Positions 8,185-16,390 of a stretch of 64,000 nucleotides of DNA are shown here, piece after piece (within the stretch, counting starts at the first letter, position 1; the number at the start of each line of letters is the position of its first letter). The translations under genes and the position numbers were made by a program. The notes beneath the pieces were generated by a model that did not search any database, had not been told where the DNA came from, and saw nothing but the letters and a program-made list of their open reading frames with translations. The stretch spans positions 186,001 to 250,000 of the forward strand of contig NZ_LVWJ02000014.1 of NCBI RefSeq assembly GCF_001625015.1. Reading direction: 5' to 3'. This DNA comes from Lewinella sp. 4G2 (lineage in GTDB: Bacteria; Bacteroidota; Bacteroidia; Chitinophagales; Saprospiraceae).

Positions 8185-9051
8185 ATGAACCGCCGCAAAG
8201 CCATGAAATCCGCCGCCCTGACCCTGGGGGCCCTCTCCGTTGGAAACGCCATCAAAGCTACGGAAGCCGCCGACCGGCTGGCCGGGGCGAATTATAAAAC
8301 GAACCACAGCACCTGCAAGTGGTGCTACGGCGATATCCCACTGGAAGAACTGTGCGAAAGGGGACAGGATATCGGATTGCAAAGTATCGAACTAACGACG
8401 GTGGACGACTGGCCCACCCTCAAAAAATATGGGATGACCTGCGCGATGGGTACGCACAAGGACTTCAGCATCGAGGTGGGTTGGAATGACCCGGCGAACC
8501 ACGCAATGTTACAGGATCAGTACCGGAAGGTCATCCGCGACGCCGCCGACCACGAGATCGAGAACGTGATCGTGATGAGCGGTAACCGCCGCCGGCTGAC
8601 GGATTACCAGGGGATGGTGAACTGCGCCATCGGGCTGCGGCCCATGGTCAAACTGGCCGAAGAGATGGGTGTGACGCTGCAAATGGAACTCCTCAACAGC
8701 AAGGTGAACCACCCGGACTACATGTGTGACCACACCGAGTGGGGCGTCGGGCTGGCGGAGATGATCAACTCTGACCGCTTCAAACTGCTCTACGATATCT
8801 ACCATATGCAGATCATGGAGGGGGACATCATCGATACGATCAAGCGCCACCACCCCTACATCGGCCACTACCACACGGGGGGCGTGCCGGGCCGGAACGA
8901 GATCAACGATAGCCAGGAACTGAACTACCCGGCCATCATCAAGGCGATCCACGAAACGGGCTTTGAGGGGTTTGTGGCGCAGGAGTTTTTGCCGACGTAT
9001 GAGGATAAGATCAGCTCGTTGGCGGAGGGGATTCGGATTTGTACGGTTTAA
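8185..9051 (+). CDS. Sugar phosphate isomerase/epimerase-like TIM-barrel protein (hydroxypyruvate isomerase type), exported
   Basis: The gene encodes 288 aa. The N-terminus MNRRKAMKSAALTLGALSVGNA is a Tat-like or signal-anchor sequence ('NRRKAMK' then a hydrophobic stretch), so a periplasmic location is likely. The body is an AP-endonuclease-2/xylose-isomerase-like TIM barrel with metal-ligand motifs: MELLNSKVNH (about residue 172-181), YDIYHMQIMEGD (about 212-223), IGHYHTGG (about 230-238) and a C-terminal GFEGFVAQEF (about 263-272). This matches the hydroxypyruvate isomerase family, which isomerises or epimerises small sugars and keto-acids. The true substrate is unknown. Secreted members often occur with GMC oxidoreductases in sugar-oxidation clusters; the GMC gene two genes to the left is compatible but not in one operon. 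Confidence 0.85.
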   Translation: MNRRKAMKSAALTLGALSVGNAIKATEAADRLAGANYKTNHSTCKWCYGDIPLEELCERGQDIGLQSIELTTVDDWPTLKKYGMTCAMGTHKDFSIEVGWNDPANHAMLQDQYRKVIRDAADHEIENVIVMSGNRRRLTDYQGMVNCAIGLRPMVKLAEEMGVTLQMELLNSKVNHPDYMCDHTEWGVGLAEMINSDRFKLLYDIYHMQIMEGDIIDTIKRHHPYIGHYHTGGVPGRNEINDSQELNYPAIIKAIHETGFEGFVAQEFLPTYEDKISSLAEGIRICTV

Positions 9052-9058
9052 AATATGG

Positions 9059-9097
9059 CCGTGATCTGTCTTGACCTTCGGTCAAGTCTGATCACGG
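9059..9097 (+). other. Nested hairpin downstream of the TIM-barrel gene
   Basis: CCGTGATC (9059-9066) pairs with GATCACGG (9090-9097), and inside it CTTGACC pairs with GGTCAAG around a TTC loop. It starts seven bases after the stop, so it may end or protect the transcript, but no T tract follows. The remaining bases up to 9350 show no further feature. Confidence 0.5.
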
Positions 9098-9350
9098 GCT
9101 ATCATGGTGAACCCTGCCGGGTTCCGCTAGCATGCGTCCCTTACGTGGAGTATTCCTTACAAAATACTGCCAAACACGGTGAGACACGCCCAAAAAACGC
9201 CTGGACAAGTGCACGGGCGAATAGTATTCTTAGATTGCGGCTACGATTTTATACCAACCCGACGGTGAAGGTCAGGCTGGGGGTCATTTGGCCCTGAGTT
9301 TGTTTGCAACTTCAGCGACGGAATTTTTTCACACGCTTTACTATTCGATC

Positions 9351-11909
9351 ATGTACAACTTTTTACCCAAGCTCCCCACCGGGGGGCCGGGGCGGATTTT
9401 GCCCCTACTTCTCCTTTTACTGGGTTGCGTTACGACCGCGCAAGCCCAGCAGTTAGCGAACCGGGATTACGCGGATCTGCTGACGAAATCCATCAAATTC
9501 TTCGAAGCGCAGGCCTGTGGGCCGGACGCCGGGAGCCACAGTAGCAACTTCTCCTGGCGGGGGGATTGCCACGAGAATGACGGCTCCGTAGTCGGGAAGG
9601 ACTACAGTGGTGGGTGGCACGACGCGGGCGACCACGTCAAGTTCAACTACCCGATGGCTTCCGTCGTGTACACCCTGGCTTCCCTCTACGTGGACCACCG
9701 CGCCGAGGTCAACAACACTGGAAACCGCGCACTGCTGCTAAAGCAATTGCGGTACGTGGGTGACTACCTCATTAAGTGCCACGATAGCCCGAACTCTTTC
9801 GTCATTCAGGTAGCGCAGGGGGTCGAGGACCACCGCTACTGGGAACGGCCGGAAGTGAACAGTTACCGGCGCGACGTTTACCGAATCAATACCAATAAGC
9901 CGGGGACGGACCTCGCCTGCTCCATCGCCGCGAGTATGGCCGTGCTGGCAAGTGCCTTCGACGGGGTGGACAATAACTACCGCGACGAGTTGATCCAGCA
10001 CGCTCGCGACCTTTACGCTTTCGGCGATAACTACCGAGGTTGGTACAGTGATCACATCCCCGCCGCAGAACGCGCCTTTTATCAATCCAATAAGGGCAAG
10101 GGCTACGCGCCGTCGCTAGCCATCGGTGCCATCTCTCTCTACCGCGCTACGGGTGAGCAGCAGTACCTCACCAAAGCGGAAAACGCCGCCTCCAGCATCA
10201 CCTGGATCGGTGGCTGGGCACCCGGTTGGGGTAACGACGACTTCGAGGCCATCTACCAACTCGCCAAAGTGACGGGCAAGGCCCAGTACAAGAACGTCCT
10301 GAAGCGCTACTGCGTCGCCCTGGCGGACGGTAGTGAAGGACAGCGCTCCCCCGGCGGAATGTACTACCCCGACGGCCGCGGTTACGCTGGTTTTTCCCTG
10401 CCCCTCTCGCTGGGTACGGCCTTCATGTGCTACCGTTACGCGGAGCTCGTGGGCCCGAACGACCCCGACTACAACCGGACGCGGAACTACGCCTTCGGCC
10501 AGGTCAACTACGCTCTGGGAAGTAACCCGAACGGGAAATCTTACGTCCTTGGGTTTGGAAACAACCACGCGCGGCGAGCGCACCACCGATCTGCTCACGG
10601 CCCCAACGGCGGTCAGATCGACGGTGACCCGACGAACGACACCCACCTCCTGCTCGGTGCCCTACTGATGGGCCCGCGTGGTGCCGACGACTACTTCAAT
10701 AATACCCGGAGCGAGCACGAATTCACCGAGCCCGCACTGGGCAACAACGCTACGTTGGCTCTCGTCGCCGCACAGATGGTACAGGAGACCGGCTCCACAC
10801 CTCCCCCACCCGTTTACGAGAACAAGCTGAGCAACCTTTCCGCCCCCAACAGTTTCAACCCCGGTGGCAACTACCGGGCGACGATCAACTACGAATCCGA
10901 CGGTAACCACGACGTCGTCGCCGTACTCCAGTATGATGGTGACCCTAACTGGGCCTGGATCGCGCCGGAAGTCCGCAAGCAGGTCTCGGCGGGTACAGGT
11001 TCCCTCACTTTTGACCTAAAGCCGCGGGCCAATACACCCATCCGTAACGATGCTTACCAGGTCAACATCTTCATCGCCGCTCGCGGGGGTAACTACAGTA
11101 CCCGCAAGGCAACCCAGCGGAAGAACAACCTCGACTGCGTTTCGGCGGCGCCCCCGGCAACGACCAACACCTGGGTGTACCGCGACAACTTCACGAGTGG
11201 TTGGGCCAACTGGTCCTGGGGCGGCAACGTCACTGTCCGGGATAGCGGCATCAAGAAGCGAGGCACCCACGCCTTTAAGTACTACACCAACGGAGGTGGG
11301 GCGGCTTCCATGCGCCACAACAATGGCAAGGATGCGACCAACCTAAACTCCGTGAAGTTCTGGGCGCGGAGTTGGGATACCAACTTCACGGGCAAGTTCC
11401 AGGCCCGGTGGAACGATTCCAGTGGCGGTGGCCGGACGAACTTCAACGTGACGCCGGCTTGGAAGGCCTACTCCATCCCCAAATCAAGCCTGGGCACCGA
11501 CTGGATCAAGCGCATGGTCTGGCAAGTACCGGCGGGCAATACTCTGTGGTTGGATGACGTCCGGCTGGTATACAATACCTCCAGCAACCGGGGCACGGTG
11601 GAGCAGTCCGTCAGCGCGGGTGCCGAAGGGTTTGCTACGGAGGATGTGGGGCTATCCCTTTACCCTAACCCAAATTCCGGCGTCTTCAACGTCACGGTCA
11701 CCACCCCAGCGGACCGTGCGGGCGTTGACCTCCAGGTCATTGATCTAACGGGGCGCACGGTAGAAACAAGCCGGATCGACCTCTTCGCCGGCACCAACCA
11801 ACTGCGGGTGGATTTGCGGGAACGCAACCTGCCGCAGGGCATCTATCTCTTTCGGGTAATCGCCGCGGATGGCACTCTGAACCTAGTTCGGAAAGTAAGT
11901 ATCCGGTAA
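9351..11909 (+). CDS. Glycoside hydrolase family 9 cellulase with accessory modules and T9SS sorting domain
   Basis: The gene encodes 852 aa from the ATG at 9351, chosen because the signal peptide (PGRILPLLLLLLGCVTTAQA) follows directly; an upstream in-frame start adds an unlikely extension. The catalytic (alpha/alpha)6 domain spans about residues 35-475, with the N-terminal nucleophile region GGWHDAGDHVKFNYPMA, the substrate-binding run GNNHARRAHHRSAHGP, and the catalytic-acid block SEHEFTEPALGNNA. A beta-sandwich of unknown type follows (about 488-595), then a jelly-roll carbohydrate-binding-like module (about 605-740, ending TLWLDDVRLVY). A type-A T9SS C-terminal domain (SLYPNPNSGVFNVTV...GIYLFRV, about 770-852) completes it. 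It should be an extracellular beta-1,4-glucanase. It is a single gene ending in a clear terminator. Confidence 0.93.
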   Translation: MYNFLPKLPTGGPGRILPLLLLLLGCVTTAQAQQLANRDYADLLTKSIKFFEAQACGPDAGSHSSNFSWRGDCHENDGSVVGKDYSGGWHDAGDHVKFNYPMASVVYTLASLYVDHRAEVNNTGNRALLLKQLRYVGDYLIKCHDSPNSFVIQVAQGVEDHRYWERPEVNSYRRDVYRINTNKPGTDLACSIAASMAVLASAFDGVDNNYRDELIQHARDLYAFGDNYRGWYSDHIPAAERAFYQSNKGKGYAPSLAIGAISLYRATGEQQYLTKAENAASSITWIGGWAPGWGNDDFEAIYQLAKVTGKAQYKNVLKRYCVALADGSEGQRSPGGMYYPDGRGYAGFSLPLSLGTAFMCYRYAELVGPNDPDYNRTRNYAFGQVNYALGSNPNGKSYVLGFGNNHARRAHHRSAHGPNGGQIDGDPTNDTHLLLGALLMGPRGADDYFNNTRSEHEFTEPALGNNATLALVAAQMVQETGSTPPPPVYENKLSNLSAPNSFNPGGNYRATINYESDGNHDVVAVLQYDGDPNWAWIAPEVRKQVSAGTGSLTFDLKPRANTPIRNDAYQVNIFIAARGGNYSTRKATQRKNNLDCVSAAPPATTNTWVYRDNFTSGWANWSWGGNVTVRDSGIKKRGTHAFKYYTNGGGAASMRHNNGKDATNLNSVKFWARSWDTNFTGKFQARWNDSSGGGRTNFNVTPAWKAYSIPKSSLGTDWIKRMVWQVPAGNTLWLDDVRLVYNTSSNRGTVEQSVSAGAEGFATEDVGLSLYPNPNSGVFNVTVTTPADRAGVDLQVIDLTGRTVETSRIDLFAGTNQLRVDLRERNLPQGIYLFRVIAADGTLNLVRKVSIR

Positions 11910-11937
11910 CGCCGTTCGGGGTTATTACACGCTTTTT

Positions 11938-11974
11938 GGGGCCGCCTCTGCAGTTTGTGGGGGCGGCCTTTTTT
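11938..11974 (+). terminator. Rho-independent terminator of the GH9 gene
   Basis: GGCCGCC (11940-11946) pairs with GGCGGCC (11962-11968) and is followed by six T residues. It lies 30 bases after the GH9 stop codon. Confidence 0.85.
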
Positions 11975-11982
11975 GGCTGGCG

Positions 11983-12162
11983 TTGGAGGCGCGACCTCCG
12001 GTCGGGCTTTTTGGTATGATAAGTTTCGCAGGAGTTCAAGAGGTTGGAGAAACGGAGAGGCCTGCGGCGCTACCATCGTTGGCGGCGCGACGCTCAAAAC
12101 TAACGGCCCCGAAGGGCCCGCTTGGGCAGCGGTGGCATACCGTCAGGTGGCCGACTCTATTA
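11983..12162. repeat. 165-bp repeat family, unit A1
   Basis: This begins TTGGAGGCGCGACCTCCGGT and includes GAGAGGCCTGCGGCGCTACC and a GGCCCCGAAGGGCCC palindrome, ending near a GGTGGCC-ACTCTA tail. It is 180 bp because of a 14-base insertion. Open frames cross it, but all four copies keep indels that break frame, so I call it noncoding. Confidence 0.75.
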
Positions 12163-12324
12163 TTGGAGGCGCGACCTCCGGTCGGGCTGTTTCGCAGGAG
12201 TTCAAGAGCATGGAGAAACGGAGAGGCCTGCGGCGCTACTGTCGTTGGAGGCGCGACCTCAGACTACCGGCCCCGAAGGGCCCGCTTGGGTAGCGGTGGC
12301 ACGCCGTTAGGTGGCCCACTCTAC
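12163..12324. repeat. 165-bp repeat family, unit A2
   Basis: Direct tandem copy of the unit at 11983, with the same start and internal palindrome. It ends GGTGGCCCACTCTAC, and an extra copy of the last 18 bases follows (to about 12347). Confidence 0.75.
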
Positions 12325-12393
12325 AATCGTCAGGTGGCCCACTCTACTTGAAGGGTTTTACACTAGCGTGCAGATAAATTCTAATTCCTTTTC

Positions 12394-12412
12394 GGGCGCT
12401 GCCGCAGGTGCG
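12394..12412 (-). repeat. Dispersed 19-bp motif, copy 3 (one mismatch, intergenic)
   Basis: The minus-strand motif has one mismatch at the end. It lies in the gene-free stretch 11910-12659, which otherwise holds the GH9 terminator, repeat units A1/A2 and about 200 AT-rich bases upstream of the next gene. Confidence 0.75.
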
Positions 12413-12659
12413 GGGGAATTGGGGAACGAGCGAAGTAAATGGGCTTCCAAAATCACCCATCAATACTGCCAGGGCAAATCACTCCCCGAACACGGCGCGT
12501 AAGCAAGTTGTTACAAAACCATTTAAGCCAGTCAACAGCAAACGCGATTGGGTTGACGACTTGGGTTTAATTCTAATTGTTTCGCACTACCTAACACCCG
12601 GTAATTATTCGAATAGAGCCATTTAATAGATTTCATTTATCGCACTTATTACAATTAAA

Positions 12660-13628
12660 ATGCCCACCTTCCTCAAACACCTCATCTTATCGCTCACCTT
12701 ACTTTCCAGTACCGTATTGGTAGCGCAAGATACCCTTCCAGCATCCGCTTACCTATCCAATCATATCCTGCTCGAGGGGCTGGAAGGCAATGCGATTGAT
12801 TCCATTTACGTCGATTCGGTACCGACGATGGTGGGCTCCGTTGCTTGGCACTCCGTGTACCTAAGCAGCTACTCCGTTTCCAGCCAGCGCACTAGTGGCC
12901 CTTTCCTGAAAGGCCGCTACCGGCAGGAAGGCCAAAAAGTGTATTACCAGATTCATTCGGGGGACGATCAATTTACCCCCAAGGCGTTGATCTATGATTA
13001 CAGTTTGTCCGCTGGAGATACCTTCAGTGGCTTAAATATTGCTCACTTCCCGGGGGATGAGTTGGTGGTCTACGAAATAGATAGCACGGATAGAATATCC
13101 TGTTACGGTCTTGATTCCGTGAAACGAATGTTCATCCACATTACCGAAACATCCGCAAGTGGCGAACCGCGCATAGAATACGAAAGTGTTTGGGTCGAAG
13201 GCTTTGGTGATATCAATCACCCCTTCGTTCCTTTCGCGTGCAATACTGAAAATGGCCTTTGCGAATTCTACTACGCCAACAACATCCACCGGTCTGGCGG
13301 GGACTCCCTCAATCTTTACCCATTGAGGTGGTGCGACGCTTTGCCGATCCTTACGTCGACCTCCAGCCCAGGTCGGCAAATTCAGGCGTTAACCGTTTTT
13401 CCCAACCCAAACGCCCGAGGTATTTTCAATTTTAATGTCGAGGGCGCGCTACCAATCAACAGGTTGGAACTATATAACTCTTCCGGGCAATTGGTAAGTG
13501 CCACTGATGGTCAGCCGGGGATGCGTCGTTTTGATCTCTCTTCTCTCGGTTTAAGGGATGGAGTTTACTTTCTGCGGGCTTACTCGGCGGAGGGTGCGGT
13601 TTGGGGATCGCGGGTGGTACTGCGGTAA
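12660..13628 (+). CDS. T9SS-secreted protein of unknown function
   Basis: The gene encodes 322 aa. A signal peptide covers residues 1-22 (LILSLTLLSSTVLVAQ). The middle (about 25-235) has many Tyr/Ser-rich beta-type strands and six or more scattered Cys, but no domain I recognise. Residues about 245-322 are a type-A T9SS sorting domain (LTVFPNPNARGIFNFNV...LGLRDGVYFLRAYS...GSRVVLR). The protein is therefore exported across the outer membrane. Its base composition is visibly more AT-rich than neighbouring genes. It is bracketed by two pairs of the 165-bp repeats, suggesting a mobile or recently gained cassette. A weak box TAGATTTC (12627-12634) precedes it. Confidence 0.8.
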   Translation: MPTFLKHLILSLTLLSSTVLVAQDTLPASAYLSNHILLEGLEGNAIDSIYVDSVPTMVGSVAWHSVYLSSYSVSSQRTSGPFLKGRYRQEGQKVYYQIHSGDDQFTPKALIYDYSLSAGDTFSGLNIAHFPGDELVVYEIDSTDRISCYGLDSVKRMFIHITETSASGEPRIEYESVWVEGFGDINHPFVPFACNTENGLCEFYYANNIHRSGGDSLNLYPLRWCDALPILTSTSSPGRQIQALTVFPNPNARGIFNFNVEGALPINRLELYNSSGQLVSATDGQPGMRRFDLSSLGLRDGVYFLRAYSAEGAVWGSRVVLR

Positions 13629-13645
13629 TTACGCTTTGGCGGTGG

Positions 13646-13695
13646 TGCCTCCGGCGGTTGCCAGGGAGTAAGCGGAGGAGGTGGAGAAACTGAGG
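13646..13695. repeat. Short repeat shared with 34554-34605
   Basis: TGCCTCCGGCGGTT, then CAGGGAGTAAG and GGAGGAGG, then GAGAAAC. The same order occurs after the porin gene at 34554. In both places it directly follows a gene's 3' end. Confidence 0.6.
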
Positions 13696-13742
13696 ATATG
13701 CCCGGGGGGATCGATAAATTCCGGTCGTGTCTTGGCAGGCTA

Positions 13743-13908
13743 TTGGAGGCGCGACCTCTGGTCGGGCTTTTTCGCAGGAGTTGAAGAGGTTGGAGAGAAG
13801 GAGAGGCCTGCGACGCTACCGTCGTTGGAGGCGCGACGCTCAAGACTACCGGCCCCGGAGGGCCCGCTTGGGTAGCGGTGGCACACCGTCTGGTGGCCCA
13901 CTCTACTA
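13743..13908. repeat. 165-bp repeat family, unit B1
   Basis: Same repeat as at 11983 (TTGGAGGCGCGACCTCTGGT start, GAGAGGCCTGCG, GGCCCCGGAGGGCCC palindrome, GGTGGCCCACTCTAC end). About 1.6 kb beyond the A pair, in the same orientation. Confidence 0.75.
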
Positions 13909-14072
13909 TTGGAGGCGCGACCTCTGGTCGGGCTTTTTCGCAGGAGTTCAAGAGGTTGGAGAGAAGGAGAGGCCTGCGGCGCTACCGTCGTTGGAAGCGC
14001 GACGCTCAAGACTACCGGCCCCGAAGGGCCCGCTTGGGTAGCGGTGGCACACCGGTAGGTGGCCCACTCTAC
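13909..14072. repeat. 165-bp repeat family, unit B2
   Basis: Tandem direct copy of unit B1. B1 and B2 are closer to each other than to A1/A2 (for example GAGAGAAGGAG instead of GAGAAACGGAG), suggesting local duplication or gene conversion. The gene-free stretch 13629-14213 holds these units, the short repeat at 13646 and the 19-bp motif at 14196. Confidence 0.75.
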
Positions 14073-14195
14073 AATGGGCAGGTGGCCTACTACACTCTAC
14101 AATCTTCATATGATCCACCCATCAGTCGTCAGGCGACCCATTCCGTAAACACTGTTCGACTACCACATTGAAAGTCCCTTCAACCCACCCAACTC

Positions 14196-14214
14196 CGCAC
14201 CCGCGGCAGCGCCC
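14196..14214 (+). repeat. Dispersed 19-bp motif, copy 4 (one mismatch)
   Basis: The motif, with one mismatch at its first base, touches the last base of the stop codon of the beta-lactamase-fold gene on the minus strand. Confidence 0.75.
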
Positions 14215-16142
14215 TAATTATTCAACTCCGTTACAATCTGATCAGTCAACGCCGGCAGATTAAGGCCGGCCGTTTTCGCCGTCGCCGCTACCGCAATGAT
14301 CCACTGGGTCTGGTTGTCGGTGTAGACGCGGAGGTAGGTGCGCGTACCGGTGCCATCGCCGCCGTGCTCGACGAAATTGTTGGCTGCGTTGGTGTCCCAC
14401 CCGATGCCATAGGTGGAGGAAGAAGTGGCGTCCAGCCGCGTCCAGAGGTAATCGCGGGTATCCTGGCTGACGATCGTGCCGGTTTGCACCAGGCGGGCAA
14501 ATTTGGCCAGATCAACCATATTAGATTCCAGCCCACCGCCGAGGACCTTCCAGCTATTGTCGGAGTAATTGATCTCGTTGCCGCCGGGGCTGTAGGGGCG
14601 GACGCGCTCGTAATCCGGCCGCAGACTGCGGAAGCGGTACATAGCCCGGAGGCTGGGGAGGCGGTACCGATCGGCGATCTCTTCCTCGACCAGTTGGGCT
14701 ACGGGGCGGTCGGTGACTTCTTCCAACACCGCCCCCAGGTGGGTGTAAGCGTGGGTGGAGTAGCCATAATTCGTGCCCACCGTACAACCCGCGCGGATGC
14801 CCTGGTTATTGATCTTCTCCGAAGCCTCCAACGCGGTAGCGTGGTAACCGGTGGGCGAATTGAAGCCCATATTGTAGTGGCGTACGCAGCCGAGGTGAGC
14901 GGTGAGTTGCTCGATAGTATGCGTGTGGCCGGTGCCGGGTAATTCGATGTAATCCCGGGTTTGTTTAGTGAGATCGAGATTTACGCGGGTGCCGTCCTTC
15001 AGCCTCCCCTCGTCGGCTAACTTGGCGGCGAGGGTGGACCCGACGACCTTCGATACACTGGCAATGTTATAAACGCTTTCGCCGTGAGCGGTCTGCTTTT
15101 CGTCCTCATCCGCCCAACCGAAGCCGCGCTGGTACTGGAGTTTGCTGCCTTCCATGATGACGAGCGAGATGCCTTTGAGTTGATTTTGGCTACGGTAATT
15201 CTCGACGATGGTATTGACGTCCGAGGCGTGCTCCCATCGCAACCGTTGTTCGTTTTCTACCCAGACGCCGGCGTAGCGCGTACCGTTGCTGGTGGGGTAA
15301 CGCTCGAAATCGATGAGGCGGTACCCTTCGTCGCGGTACTGCCGCCAGTAGTTGGCGAACTGCACTTCGGTGCGCCCGGACCGTACGGCGGAAGCCTGTT
15401 TCTTATCGTCTTTAAGCCAGATGGCGGCGTACTTCTGCTGGCCGTTGAGCTGGTAGGATTCAAAATCTATTACCCGGAAGCCGGCGGCGGCTTTTTCGTC
15501 GATGGCCGTCTGGTACTCCGTTCGGCTCATGTTACGAAGTTGGGCCCAGGGCCAGTTCTCCCGGTTCTCTACCCAGATGCCGGAATAGCGGCCACCGTTG
15601 TCGGTGTCAACAACCTCCACGTCGATGAGGCGGTAGCCGGCGGCGCGGCGCTCCTGGAAGGTATTGCCGTACTCGGTGCTGGTCATGTTGCGGTTACTTT
15701 TCCAATCGAGGCCTTCCTTGTTCTCAATCCAGATGCCGGCGTACCGCCACTTACCGCCCTTCTTGTAGACTTCGACGTCGATGGGCCGGTAGCCTTTGTC
15801 CTTCTGCTTGTTCCATTCGGCGTGGTACTGGTCGCTCGTCATGTCGCGGTACTGGGCCCAGCCGCGGCCGTCGGTGTTTTTGACCCACACCATGGCGTAG
15901 CGGATGCGCCCGAACCCGACGGAATAAGCGTCCACATCAATGATACGGTAGCCCTGGTCGGAGTAGATCTTGAAGAGTTCCCCGTAGCGCTCACTGGTTA
16001 GGTCGCGGTTACTCTTCCAGTCCAAGCCCGGCGCTTGCTTCTGGCGTTCGGCGAGCGCGGCCAGCCCTTCGGCGAGGGGTTTACAGCCGGAGAAGGACAA
16101 CAAGGAAACTAAAACGGTAAGGACGAATAACAAAGGGCGCAT
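14214..16142 (-). CDS. Lipoprotein with five tandem repeats and a serine beta-lactamase-like domain
   Basis: The gene encodes 642 aa from the ATG at 16142 (MRPLLFVLTVLVSLLSFSGC), chosen because it starts a lipoprotein signal with the Cys at about residue 20; the upstream in-frame start lies in a repeat-rich leader. Residues about 40-310 hold five repeats of about 50 aa, each with a WAQ/WKS-R-M/LTS..Y pattern, then GYR.IDVE and RYAGIWVEN. These resemble the bacterial tandem repeat found on beta-lactamase-fold hydrolases. Residues about 325-640 are a class C/PBP4*-like serine hydrolase: SxxK motif in IASVSKVVG, a Tyr motif in TNYGYSTHAYTHLG, and a third motif HGGDGTG. The target is probably a peptide or ester in the envelope. 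It is a single gene. Confidence 0.85.
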   Translation of the reverse strand: MRPLLFVLTVLVSLLSFSGCKPLAEGLAALAERQKQAPGLDWKSNRDLTSERYGELFKIYSDQGYRIIDVDAYSVGFGRIRYAMVWVKNTDGRGWAQYRDMTSDQYHAEWNKQKDKGYRPIDVEVYKKGGKWRYAGIWIENKEGLDWKSNRNMTSTEYGNTFQERRAAGYRLIDVEVVDTDNGGRYSGIWVENRENWPWAQLRNMSRTEYQTAIDEKAAAGFRVIDFESYQLNGQQKYAAIWLKDDKKQASAVRSGRTEVQFANYWRQYRDEGYRLIDFERYPTSNGTRYAGVWVENEQRLRWEHASDVNTIVENYRSQNQLKGISLVIMEGSKLQYQRGFGWADEDEKQTAHGESVYNIASVSKVVGSTLAAKLADEGRLKDGTRVNLDLTKQTRDYIELPGTGHTHTIEQLTAHLGCVRHYNMGFNSPTGYHATALEASEKINNQGIRAGCTVGTNYGYSTHAYTHLGAVLEEVTDRPVAQLVEEEIADRYRLPSLRAMYRFRSLRPDYERVRPYSPGGNEINYSDNSWKVLGGGLESNMVDLAKFARLVQTGTIVSQDTRDYLWTRLDATSSSTYGIGWDTNAANNFVEHGGDGTGTRTYLRVYTDNQTQWIIAVAATAKTAGLNLPALTDQIVTELNN

Positions 16143-16194
16143 GGGGAAGGTCGTTTTGCCCTTGATGAATGGAGGAGGTGAAGTGTTACGGATT

Positions 16195-16260
16195 GTTGAG
16201 TTGCGAGTATCGAGTTGCAAGACTCACCACTCGCTACTTGCAACTCGCCACTCGCAACTG
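16195..16260. repeat. Long inverted repeat in the leader of the beta-lactamase-fold gene
   Basis: GTTGAGTTGCGAGT + GAGTTGCAAG (16195-16221) is mirrored by CTTGCAACTC + ACTCGCAAC (16237-16259), giving an almost continuous 20-bp stem. Extra GGCAACT units follow to 16275. It lies 53-118 bases upstream of the start at 16142. Confidence 0.65.
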
Positions 16261-16326
16261 GCAACTGGCAACTCGCATGATTAACCAACATTAACCCCAC
16301 CTAACCTCCCGGCCACCTAAAATTGG

Positions 16327-16334
16327 TAACTTTG
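16327..16334 (+). promoter_or_regulatory. -7 box for the DUF2723 gene
   Basis: TAACTTTG exactly matches TAnnTTTG. It overlaps a possible GTG start at 16337, so translation more likely begins at the ATG at 16391, 57 bases downstream. Confidence 0.6.
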
Positions 16335-16390
16335 CCGTGCTAAAAAATGCAGCCTCCGCAACCGGCGGGTCGGCTACCATCTATGCCTTT

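Noticed and set aside
11983-14072. Four spaced repeats as a possible CRISPR array
   Set aside because: Units are about 165 bp, only four, in two pairs 1.4 kb apart and with no short spacers or cas genes.
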